Origin: Bacteroidetes bacterium MedPE-SWsnd-G2
GTDB taxonomy: Bacteria; Bacteroidota; Bacteroidia; Flavobacteriales; Flavobacteriaceae
Assembly: GCA_001874335.1 (NCBI GenBank)
Contig: MPDE01000008.1
Span: 93,477 to 157,476 of the forward strand
Reading direction: 5' to 3'
Length of the DNA stretch: 64,000 nucleotides
The notes under the pieces are model-generated. The model had not been told where the DNA came from, searched no databases, and worked only from the letters and a program-made list of their open reading frames with translations. Positions 28,501 to 35,228 of this stretch are shown here, one piece after another. How positions within the stretch are numbered: position 1 is the stretch's first letter; every line of letters starts with the position of its first letter. A program made the position numbers and the translations under genes.

Positions 28501-31500
28501 CATACTCACCAGATAATTCGCCAGCAACTTCACCGCTAATTTCACATCCTTGAGTACCTCCGTTAGAGTAACCTAAATTACTTGGAGCAAAAGCATTTGC
28601 TTCTTCACATGTTAATTCTAAATCATCAATAGCGTCAAACTCAGCCATTGGAGCAGGAACAACAGTTACTACTTTTTGAGCTGTTATTGTACGATCACAG
28701 TTATCAGTAAATGACCAATCAACATATAATGTACCACCGCACTCATCAAAATCTCCTGATAAAACGCCATCAACAGATCCTTCTATAGCACAAGGACCAG
28801 ACTCACCGTTAGAGTAGCTTAAGCTATCTGCCGAGAATGATAAAGCTTCTTCACAAGTAATCTCCATATCTTCAACGTTATCAAACGACGCTTGATCTGA
28901 AGGAGAAACTGTTATAACCTTTTGATAAGAAATATCTCTATCACAATCATCTTTAAAGAACCAATCAACGTAAAGTGTACCTCCACATTCGTCGTACTCT
29001 CCAGATAGCACACCATCTACAGAACCTTCAATTGCACATGCTCCTGAACCTCCATTAGAATAATCTAAAGATGTTGCCATATATAAGGCTGCTTGCTCAC
29101 AAGAAATTGTGATATTTGCAGGAGGGTTTACAAATTCAGCTCCTGGAGCTGGTAATACTGTAATAACTTTTTGAGCAGTAATTTCTCTACCACAATCATC
29201 TGTGTAAGACCAATCTTGGTAAAGTGTTCCACCACATTCATCGTAGCTTCCACTCATAACACCCATTACTTCACCGCTAATATCGCAAGCTTCAGAACCT
29301 TGGTTAGAGTAAGCTAAGTATCCTGCTTGATATTCGTTAGCTTCTTCACAAGAAAGCTCAACGTCTTCTACATTTTCGAACTCAGCCATTGGTGCTGGTA
29401 ATACGTTAATTGTTTGTTTAGCTGAGATATCTCTATCACAATCATCTTTATATAACCAATCAACATATAATGTACCACCACATTCGTCAAATTCTCCAGA
29501 TAATACACCCATTACTTCACCGCTAATTTCACAATCTTGAGTTCCGCCATTAGTATATGATAAATAACCAGCAGCAAAAGAGTTTGCTTCTTCACAAGAG
29601 ATTTCTAAATCGTCTACTGGAGCAAATTCTGCCATTGGAGCAGGCATTACCGTGATTACTTTTTGAGCATCAATTGTTCTTCCACAATCATCAGTGTAAG
29701 ACCAATCAACATAAAGAGTACCTCCACATTCATCAAATTCTCCACTTAACAATCCATCAACACTACCTGAAATATCACATGCATCAGTACCTGCATTTGA
29801 ATACCCTAAACTACCAGCTTGGTAATCATTAGCTTCTTCGCAAGAAATCTCCATGTCTTCAACGTTCTCAAAAGATGCTTGAGGCGCTGGTAAAACAGTA
29901 ATTGTTTGTTTTACTGCTATATCCCTATCGCAATCGTCTTTATAGAACCAGTCAACGTATAATTCACCACCACATTCATCAAATGAACCTGATAACTCAC
30001 CCATTACTTCACCGCTGATTTCGCAATCTTGAGTTCCTCCATTAGTATATGATAAATATCCTGCAGCAAAAGAATTTGCTTCTTCACAAGAGATTTCTAA
30101 ATCGTCTACTGGTGCAAATTCTGCCATTGGAGCAGGCATTACTGAAATTACTTTTTGAGCATTAATTGTTCTTCCACAATTATCTGTATAAGACCAATCT
30201 TGGTATAATGTACCACCACATTCATCAAATGATCCACTAACAACACCAGTTACAGAACCAGAGATTTCACAACCTTCTGTTCCTCCGTTTGTATATGCTA
30301 AATCACTTGCAGAATAATCATTTGCTTCTTCACATGAAATTTCCATGTCTTCAACATTATCAAAAGTAGCTTGTGGAGCCGGTAAAACCGTTACAATTAC
30401 TTTTGCTGAAATATCTCTATCACAATTATCTTTAAAGAACCAGTCTACAGACAATGTTCCTCCACATTCATTGTAATCACCAGTAAGTTCTCCCATAACT
30501 TTTCCAGAAATTTCACAATTTCCGGAATCACCATTAGAATAATCTAATTCCCATGCTTCAAAAGCGTTAGCTTCTTCACATGTGATTTCCATATCTTGAA
30601 CTGGATCAAATTCTGCCATTGGAGCAGGTAATACTTCGATATTTTGAGTATGAGAAATAGCTCTACCACATTCGTCTTCATAAGACCATGTCACAGATAA
30701 TGCTCCTCCGCACTCGGTGTACGAACCAGATAACTCACCTACTGCTTCACCATTAATTGCACAAGCGCCTTCTGATACGCCGTTAGAGTATCCTAAGTTA
30801 GCTGGCTGATAGCCTTCTGCTTCAGCACAAGACATAGACATGTCTTGAGGTAATTCTGAAAATTCAGCTGCAGGTGCAGGGTTAATAGTTACAGTTTGAC
30901 TTTGTGAAACTTCATTTCCACAGTTATCTGTAGCGGTCCATGTTCTTACGAACACACCACCTTCACAAGCTAATCCTACTTGGCTATCATCATTTACTAC
31001 TACAATATCAACATTGTCATCGCAGTTATCTGAAGCCGTTGGAGCACTAGCTCCTTTAGGATTACTTGGTATTTCATCTATACAATCTACTGTTATGTCA
31101 TCTGGAATTCCAGCTAATACTGGGTCTTCCGAATCAAATCCTTGGTATACCAATTGGAACTCATCTGCAACGTTACCACAACTATCTGCAACAGTATAAC
31201 TGTAAACGGCTAACCATTTACAATCAGTTCCTTTTGAATTTGCTGTTTTTGTAACAACAACATCACCACAATTATCGCTGTATAAAGCTGCGATATCATC
31301 TTCTGATGGTCCTTGAGATTTATCTTCAAAACATAAATTTAAACCTACTTCCCCTTGAGGTAATGCAGTTTTTGGTAATAAATTTGGTGCTTCAGAATCT
31401 CCACCACTATACTCTACTTTGATATCATCAGAAACTATGTTTCCACAGTCATCTGTTACCTCATAAGAGTAAGTCACTTGCCAGCTGCAATTATCACCAG

Positions 31501-32098
31501 AAGGGCTTCCAGTTTTAACTACATTGACATTGTTACAGTTGTCAGAAAACAACAATCCAATTTCTTCAGCAGAAGGCCCTTCAGGTATGTCATCATAACA
31601 TAAATTAAGGTCTACTCCTCCATCAGGAATTGACGCTCCATCATTTAATTCTGGAGCTGTCTGATCACTACCATCGTAAGTGATTTTGATTTGGTCTACA
31701 ATGTCTGAACACTCATCATATCCTTGGATATCATAAGTATATTCTACACTCCAGCTACAATCATCACCAATAGGTGTACCAGACTTAGTAACAGTTACTT
31801 TACTACATGAATTGACATAAATCATTTCAATGTCTTCAACTGTTGGCCCCTCTGGTACATCGTCAAAACACAGATTTAACTCTGTACTTCTTTGCGCATC
31901 TTGAAGGCTTTGAACAGCCGTTTTCAAATTTTGTGCATACATTGAACTAACTCCAAACATAAAAAGCATTGCAAAGCTTAAAGCCTTGATGCCTCCCATT
32001 TGTTTCGATAAAATTTCAATGCTACAACACGATAATTTAGTAGCAGATTTCCAGAACCTGGACCTCCCACTACTTCGGGTAAAATTGCTCATAAACAT
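22526..32098 (-). CDS. Giant T9SS-secreted repeat protein (adhesin-like), 3190 aa
   Basis: Residues 1-56 are an unusually long signal region: a basic stretch (NFTRSSGRSRFWKSATK), then a hydrophobic core ending SSMYAQ. Three Cys-rich modules and an HYR-like module follow (about 60-407). Residues 408-2049 hold twenty repeats of about 82 aa, each with four Cys (patterns ISCEEAN, CEISG, ECGGTLY, DDCDRD or DDCGRT). HYR-like modules then alternate with two larger inserts (about 2350-2650 and 2850-3050). The last 85 residues (FTAYPVPFDKEVN, GIVTFDLSRT, VTKKIVS) are a type A T9SS sorting domain. The protein is strongly acidic and probably disulfide-stapled on the cell surface. A role in adhesion or gliding is inference. 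Confidence 0.92.
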   Translation of the reverse strand: MFMSNFTRSSGRSRFWKSATKLSCCSIEILSKQMGGIKALSFAMLFMFGVSSMYAQNLKTAVQSLQDAQRSTELNLCFDDVPEGPTVEDIEMIYVNSCSKVTVTKSGTPIGDDCSWSVEYTYDIQGYDECSDIVDQIKITYDGSDQTAPELNDGASIPDGGVDLNLCYDDIPEGPSAEEIGLLFSDNCNNVNVVKTGSPSGDNCSWQVTYSYEVTDDCGNIVSDDIKVEYSGGDSEAPNLLPKTALPQGEVGLNLCFEDKSQGPSEDDIAALYSDNCGDVVVTKTANSKGTDCKWLAVYSYTVADSCGNVADEFQLVYQGFDSEDPVLAGIPDDITVDCIDEIPSNPKGASAPTASDNCDDNVDIVVVNDDSQVGLACEGGVFVRTWTATDNCGNEVSQSQTVTINPAPAAEFSELPQDMSMSCAEAEGYQPANLGYSNGVSEGACAINGEAVGELSGSYTECGGALSVTWSYEDECGRAISHTQNIEVLPAPMAEFDPVQDMEITCEEANAFEAWELDYSNGDSGNCEISGKVMGELTGDYNECGGTLSVDWFFKDNCDRDISAKVIVTVLPAPQATFDNVEDMEISCEEANDYSASDLAYTNGGTEGCEISGSVTGVVSGSFDECGGTLYQDWSYTDNCGRTINAQKVISVMPAPMAEFAPVDDLEISCEEANSFAAGYLSYTNGGTQDCEISGEVMGELSGSFDECGGELYVDWFYKDDCDRDIAVKQTITVLPAPQASFENVEDMEISCEEANDYQAGSLGYSNAGTDACDISGSVDGLLSGEFDECGGTLYVDWSYTDDCGRTIDAQKVITVMPAPMAEFAPVDDLEISCEEANSFAAGYLSYTNGGTQDCEISGEVMGVLSGEFDECGGTLYVDWLYKDDCDRDISAKQTINVLPAPMAEFENVEDVELSCEEANEYQAGYLAYSNQGSEACDISGEVMGVMSGSYDECGGTLYQDWSYTDDCGREITAQKVITVLPAPGAEFVNPPANITISCEQAALYMATSLDYSNGGSGACAIEGSVDGVLSGEYDECGGTLYVDWFFKDDCDRDISYQKVITVSPSDQASFDNVEDMEITCEEALSFSADSLSYSNGESGPCAIEGSVDGVLSGDFDECGGTLYVDWSFTDNCDRTITAQKVVTVVPAPMAEFDAIDDLELTCEEANAFAPSNLGYSNGGTQGCEISGEVAGELSGEYDECGGTLYVDWYFKDDCEREISHKQTITVLSAPEAVFEDVIDMEITCEEANDYEASYLSYSNGGSESCDISGQVMGYVSGEFNECGGTLYQDWSYTDDCGRTIDAQKIITVLPAPQAQFDGIDHISISCEEANVFEAGYLSYTNGGTQGCEISGEVMGQLSGEYTECGGLLFVDWSFTDYCGRTITHTQQVKVDPAPQAEFEPVEDLEISCEDANSFEAYYLSYSNDGTEGCDISGEVMGELSGDFDECGGTLYVDWFFKDECDRDISAQQTITVLPAPMAEFNEPVDVEISCEEANVYQAGYLWYSNQGTGSCVIEGDALGVVSGNYDECGGTLYEDYSFTDDCGRTINAQKVITVMPAPMAEFAPVENIEISCEEANSFEAYELDYSNGGTEGCEISGKVMGELSGEFDECGGELYIDWTFKDDCDRDISSKQTITVLPAPMAEFAPVVDMEITCEEANDYQAGYLGYSNQGTGSCVIEGEVMGYVSGQYSECGGTLYEDWYFVDDCGRTIAAQKVITVLPAPMAEWDPIDDLEISCEEANSFEAGVLGYSNGGTQYCTIEGEAEGELSGEFDECGGTLYVDWFFKDNCDRDISYKQTITVLPAPMAEFDNVEDMEITCEEANDYQVSYLGYSNEGTGSCIISGEVMGQLSGSYTECGGTLYEDWSYTDDCGRTINAQKVITVQAAPMAEWAPVDDLEISCEDANTFEAGYLSYSNGGTQYCAIEGEVMGELTGEFDECGGTLYVDWFFKDNCDREIAYKQTITVLPAPMAQFEDVSDYEIACEDLASFDPGKLSYSNQGTGGCVIEGEVDGVADEFVGSCGEFDVNWSFVDDCGREITASITVTVIDETAPVMVLPLPQGESNVDAVLADIPLGPTAEEIAAIYEDNCGNVNVIKSEKILGDDCDWAVMYSYEVYDDCGNYADTVKVYYNGSDQTAPELVSASLSNTLSDINACYSEIAALEELHVPKIDDIVAIFADAGVAGVLVTANENNGFSDDGDCGWSGVFAFSVADGCGNQADDIVINLSGYDSEAPVLVGVVPDGENEINACLADAPEGPSEDEIRVLYSDNCGEELGDNVNVEKITKTYGDDCSWIVVYEYIITDDCGNDGGYVKVNYQGMDQDAPVFADCEAAQINLFTSLGAACPSSEAAVIALEVGDELDLNNLFSVANVDLAAIQAVIEPCFDDCQDVTYRVRAVDNGVAGDCSRDLSVSFEAVDGCDNVSEGAYVVNINISEDVLPSIAVAAGELIVQCDGAGNVAEVEAWLAANGGASASYLCNALVWSNDFDKLEDGCGSLEVEFTATDACGREVKSTGLITVQDSVDPEMTAEAQDGASDTESDYLADFQAWLDNHGGATATDNCGEVTWMYQCEDSDGPGIPEYVGTFDTHAGPFWTTNPAVYTGQEAAALLFGGDPEDYIISTDPVGMNNMSWSSTWGIAGCAEIAHDHKVDLGNPGYNDPGGNNTATSAYVQDNCGGVHLNYVYRVNNDCQLDPCGSTINNNVEYVEEAMVMHNGYLYYLDGTNGAAAPGFELAPQSVLHDIADQFVGKTYLTTVSSNCCIVHADEDTELQDWGFPFGQCNVEGPFTIAPELDGANCTDINHHYENQLSFFVSSEPYEQAGTTVTFTATDECGNSTSTTATFIVNDATAPDIKCEPGVDFGFDPDLDQDGLPYGVVDQVHYSDNCDEPGYTSDYSDDLGYVLSDGQPIQGFTGDYAPGNWSVDLGGADGSVSINASTMVVTGNDDGQDDINTQATITCLYGGVYSFNWDYLTNDVDGPGLDPAFYLNGAAIQLTDNGGADSQSGFVSVNCAPGDVIGFRINSSDGILGDASLTISNFEIAGPQQMDYTLVRTFTATDAAGNSSECDITYTWSVPGQVARSKSEIIEHTIFDKEIVKTEVELDFTAYPVPFDKEVNIAYNFDFKTDVTVELFDTKGLLISAQTDKNYIKGSNGIVTFDLSRTANQMFYVQVTTSQGKVTKKIVSNSPNRR
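25952..30877 (-). repeat. Twenty tandem coding repeats of about 246 bp in the giant adhesin
   Basis: Twenty units of about 82 codons (4926 bp in all). Units alternate between two types at their ends: CDRDIS with KQTITV, and CGRTI with AQKVITV. Units 1 and 12 are a third type with ISHTQ or ITHTQ. The alternation changes phase at unit 12 (about 27916-28161), so the array reads as two superblocks of 11 and 9 units, each opening with the third type. DNA copies differ at many synonymous sites, so the array is not recent. Confidence 0.9.
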
Positions 32099-32345
32099 AA
32101 CATTTGGTTTAAATTAAAATTATATTAACATTTATAACAACGACAAAAGTCGCTCGCATAAACACAAGCAAGTAGTTATGTAAATAAAGGTAGGATTGGG
32201 GTCCAAATACAGTTACTCTCACATAGAAAAACTATGTAAAACCAACAAATGCGTCAACCAAATTACTTTGATTAACAATCAATAAATGTGCTAATAATCA
32301 ATTGTTTTGCTATTAAACAATTTTTAAGAAAGGCGTATAAACCGT

Positions 32346-32399
32346 GTACTATAATTAGTACGTATTTATACGTAATTAGTACATAATCAGGTACTAATT
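32346..32399 (-). promoter_or_regulatory. Composite operator-like repeat array before the giant adhesin (includes TACGTA pair, site 3)
   Basis: GTACT/AGTAC arms (32346-32350 and 32357-32361); direct repeats AATTAGTAC at 32353-32361 and 32374-32382, 21 bp apart; inverted copy GTACTAATT at 32391-32399. TACGTA at 32359-32364 and 32369-32374 has spacer TTTA. All spacings are close to whole helical turns. The array lies at or just after the predicted transcription start (about 32398), inside a leader of about 300 nt, where a bound protein could block elongation. Other structure in the leader is minor: an inverted repeat ACATAG/CTATGT at 32221-32237. Confidence 0.6.
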
Positions 32400-32404
32400 C
32401 ATAT

Positions 32405-32435
32405 CAAATTTAGATTTTATAATACGTAATCACAA
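32405..32435 (-). promoter_or_regulatory. Promoter of the giant adhesin gene
   Basis: On the minus strand TTG (32433-32435), a 20-nt spacer and TAAATTTG (32405-32412), an exact flavobacterial consensus. A single TACGTA (32423-32428) lies in the spacer. The 389-bp gap between the adhesin start and the hutH stop contains this promoter, the repeat array and no gene. Confidence 0.6.
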
Positions 32436-32487
32436 ATAAATTTAACTTTTTTTTGGCGTTTCCGCACTTGAGCATTTTTTTATGCAG

Positions 32488-33993
32488 TTAATCGAAAAGC
32501 AAATCATTGTCGATGCAAAAATCACCGATAAACTGTTTTGATTTTTTCATTAAATCGTGTAGGATTTCATCTTTTTCAACAAAATTCACTTCATTTTGAT
32601 AGCTGGAAATGAACGAGTTAATGAAATTTGACGATTGTAGTGGTTTTCTAAATTCTAATGCTTGAGAGGCATTAAATAATTCGATGGCTAAAATTTCTTC
32701 AACATTGTTTATTAATTCGAAAGCTTGTGTTGCAGCATTAGCACCCATACTTACGTGATCTTCTTGTCCATTTGAAGAGACTATAGAATCAACACTTGCA
32801 GGAGTAGCTAATTGTTTGTTTGCACTCACTATACTTGCCGCTGTGTATTGAGGAATCATAAAACCAGAATTAAGTCCTGGGTTATTTACTAAAAATGCCG
32901 GCAAACCTCTTAACCCTGATACCAATTGAAAAATACGACGTTCAGAAATATTTCCTAATTCAGCCATTGCAATTTTTAAATAGTCTAATGCTAAAGCCAA
33001 AGGCTGGCCATGAAAATTTCCTCCTGAAATAATCTCGTCTTCTCCCACAAAAATATTTGGATTGTCTGTAACCGAATTAATCTCTGTCTTAAATACGCGA
33101 TGTACATGATCTAAGGTGTCTTTTGTAGCACCATGAACTTGAGGAATGCATCTAAAAGAATAGGGATCTTGAACGTGTTCTTTGTGTTGAGAAATTAGTT
33201 GACTGTCTTCTAAGAAAGTTCTAACTCTTTGTGCAGTTTTTAATTGCCCTTTATGTGGACGTGCCAAATGAACCAATTCATTAAATGGCTCTATTCTTCC
33301 ATCAAAAGCATCAAGAGAAACACAAGCAATTAAATCTGCCATGTACGACAATTTAAACGCTTTTAATAATAAATGGGTACCATAGGCACTCATAAACTGG
33401 GTACCATTTAATAAGGCTAAGCCTTCTTTAGATTTTAATGTTATAGGCGACCAATTAAATTTGATCATTAATTCTTCAGAAGAAATTCGTTTCCCTTCAT
33501 ACCACACTTCTCCCTTACCAATTAAAGGTAATGACATATGTGCTAACGGAGATAAATCTCCAGAAGCTCCTAATGATCCTTTAGTATAAACCACAGGAAG
33601 AATATCATTATTAAAAAACTCGATTAAACGCTCAACGGTTTCAACCTGAACCCCGCTATTACCGTAACTTAAAGATTGAATCTTTAACAATAACATTAGT
33701 TTCACAATTTCGTTAGGAACTTCTTGTCCCATACCGCAAGCATGAGACATCATAAGGTTTTCCTGAAGTTGTGTAAGATTATCGTTAGATATCTTTACAT
33801 TATATAAAGAGCCAAACCCTGTATTTATACCATATATCGGATCTTCTTGTTTCGCCATTCGATCATCCAAGTATTTACGACACTTAGATATTCTTAAAAT
33901 AGCATCTTCAGATAATTTTAATTTATGGTGTTCAGAAATAATAGTATTAATTGTAGAAAACTCTAAAATCTGAGAAGAAATATAATGATACAT
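32488..33993 (-). CDS. hutH: Histidine ammonia-lyase
   Basis: 501 aa, normal length. The autocatalytic MIO cofactor triad Ala143-Ser144-Gly145 lies in GSLGASGDLSPLAHM. Other family sequence includes YGINTGFGSLYNVKI, VTDNPNIFVGEDEIISGG and SNGQEDHVSMGANAA. The enzyme deaminates histidine to urocanate, the first step of histidine breakdown. No other hut genes are in the window, so the rest of the pathway must lie elsewhere. An aromatic ammonia-lyase of the same fold is less likely given the His-specific pattern. Confidence 0.92.
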   Translation of the reverse strand: MYHYISSQILEFSTINTIISEHHKLKLSEDAILRISKCRKYLDDRMAKQEDPIYGINTGFGSLYNVKISNDNLTQLQENLMMSHACGMGQEVPNEIVKLMLLLKIQSLSYGNSGVQVETVERLIEFFNNDILPVVYTKGSLGASGDLSPLAHMSLPLIGKGEVWYEGKRISSEELMIKFNWSPITLKSKEGLALLNGTQFMSAYGTHLLLKAFKLSYMADLIACVSLDAFDGRIEPFNELVHLARPHKGQLKTAQRVRTFLEDSQLISQHKEHVQDPYSFRCIPQVHGATKDTLDHVHRVFKTEINSVTDNPNIFVGEDEIISGGNFHGQPLALALDYLKIAMAELGNISERRIFQLVSGLRGLPAFLVNNPGLNSGFMIPQYTAASIVSANKQLATPASVDSIVSSNGQEDHVSMGANAATQAFELINNVEEILAIELFNASQALEFRKPLQSSNFINSFISSYQNEVNFVEKDEILHDLMKKSKQFIGDFCIDNDLLFD

Positions 33994-34094
33994 AATATAT
34001 GGGGTTATAATTTCGCAAAAGTCATGAAATGTCTCTAATTATGCAACAAATGTTAATAATTTATAATTCGACCAACAAGTTTCAATTATTCTGC

Positions 34095-34102
34095 TATTTT
34101 TG
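34095..34102 (+). promoter_or_regulatory. -7 promoter box of the TlpA-like gene
   Basis: TATTTTTG, an exact TAnnTTTG, 22 nt before the ATG at 34125. The -33 region has only TTTC. Confidence 0.4.
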
Positions 34103-34124
34103 AGGAAAATCAAACTTAAAAAAG

Positions 34125-35180
34125 ATGAAACGATTATTAGTATTCGGTTGTGCTTTAGCGCTATTTTCTTGTCAAGAAGAGCAGCCTAAAGATTATGCAA
34201 CTATTTCTGGGTCTATTTTAAACGCAGATAAAAGCAATGTAGTAAGTATTATAAAAGGTAGAGATTACAAAAAAGACATTACAGTAAATGCTGATGGAAG
34301 TTTTAGTGATACATTAAAAGTAGTTGTGGATACTTTAAATAAAAGAGCTCCAGGTTATATGTTGAAACATGGTGATCAATATGCTGAGTTATTTTTAGAG
34401 AATGACAATACTTTAAAGTTAAGTGTAGATTATAGTGAATTTGATGAAACTTTAAAGTTTGAAGGTGATGGTGCTGGCAAAAACAATTTTTATGCGAGTA
34501 GTACAAGAATTACCTTGAAACATTTAGACGAAGATCTTTTTGATTTACCCGAAGACAAGTATAATGAAAGAATGGATGCTCTTAAATCTGACTTTGAAAC
34601 CTTAAAAGGAGAAAACGTAGATTTAGGGCAAGAATTTTTAGATACTCAATCTAAAAATTTAGAAGGTATGCTAAAATCATACAATTCTTATTATCAATCA
34701 AAATTGGCAATGCGTAAAGAGTTTCCGGCCGGATCTCCATCTCCAACATTTGAAAACTATGAAAACCATAAGGGGGGTACAACATCTTTGGCAGATTTAG
34801 CTGGTAAATATGTTTATGTTGATGTTTGGGCAACTTGGTGTGGACCTTGTAAACGTGAAATTCCGTCATTAAAGAAAATAGAAGCAGATTATCATGGTAA
34901 AAACATTGAGTTTGTAAGTATTTCTGTTGATGATGAAAGAAGAAGTGGTTCTAAAGAAAAAGCACATGAAGCTTGGAGCAACATGGTTGCTAAAGAACAA
35001 TTGGGTGGAATTCAATTGTTTTCTGATAAAGCATGGCAATCTGATTTCGTAAAATCGTATAAGATTAATGGGATTCCGAGATTCATTTTAATTGACCCTC
35101 AAGGAAACATTGTAAATGCTGATGCACCAAGACCTTCAAGTAAAAAACTTGTTGAGTTATTTAATTCATTAAATATCTAA
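34125..35180 (+). CDS. TlpA-like thioredoxin-fold lipoprotein
   Basis: 351 aa. Lipoprotein signal MKRLLVFGCALALFSCQ, lipidated at Cys16. Residues 25-110 are a DUF4369-like beta domain (ISGSILNADKSNVVSI), followed by a helical linker and a C-terminal thioredoxin domain from about 210. The active site is WCGPC (Cys239 and Cys242) in VWATWCGPCKREIP, and a cis-Pro region is seen in NGIPRFILIDPQG. It probably acts as a periplasm-facing thiol-disulfide oxidoreductase that keeps partners reduced; the partner is unknown. Monocistronic, with a bidirectional terminator after it. Confidence 0.92.
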   Translation: MKRLLVFGCALALFSCQEEQPKDYATISGSILNADKSNVVSIIKGRDYKKDITVNADGSFSDTLKVVVDTLNKRAPGYMLKHGDQYAELFLENDNTLKLSVDYSEFDETLKFEGDGAGKNNFYASSTRITLKHLDEDLFDLPEDKYNERMDALKSDFETLKGENVDLGQEFLDTQSKNLEGMLKSYNSYYQSKLAMRKEFPAGSPSPTFENYENHKGGTTSLADLAGKYVYVDVWATWCGPCKREIPSLKKIEADYHGKNIEFVSISVDDERRSGSKEKAHEAWSNMVAKEQLGGIQLFSDKAWQSDFVKSYKINGIPRFILIDPQGNIVNADAPRPSSKKLVELFNSLNI

Positions 35181-35195
35181 TAGAATATTTTACAA

Positions 35196-35228
35196 CAAAA
35201 AAGCCACTCAATTTGAGTGGCTTTTTTT
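35196..35228. terminator. Bidirectional terminator between the tlpA-like gene and nnr
   Basis: Stem aaaagccactc (35199-35209) / gagtggctttt (35215-35225), loop aattt, A-run and T-run on both sides. The nnr stop codon lies in its T-run side (35227-35229). Confidence 0.88.

Noticed and set aside
25952..30877. Regular tandem repeats considered as a CRISPR or satellite array
   Set aside because: Units are 246 bp, in frame, code for Cys-rich modules and vary mainly at synonymous sites; there are no short identical repeats with unique spacers.
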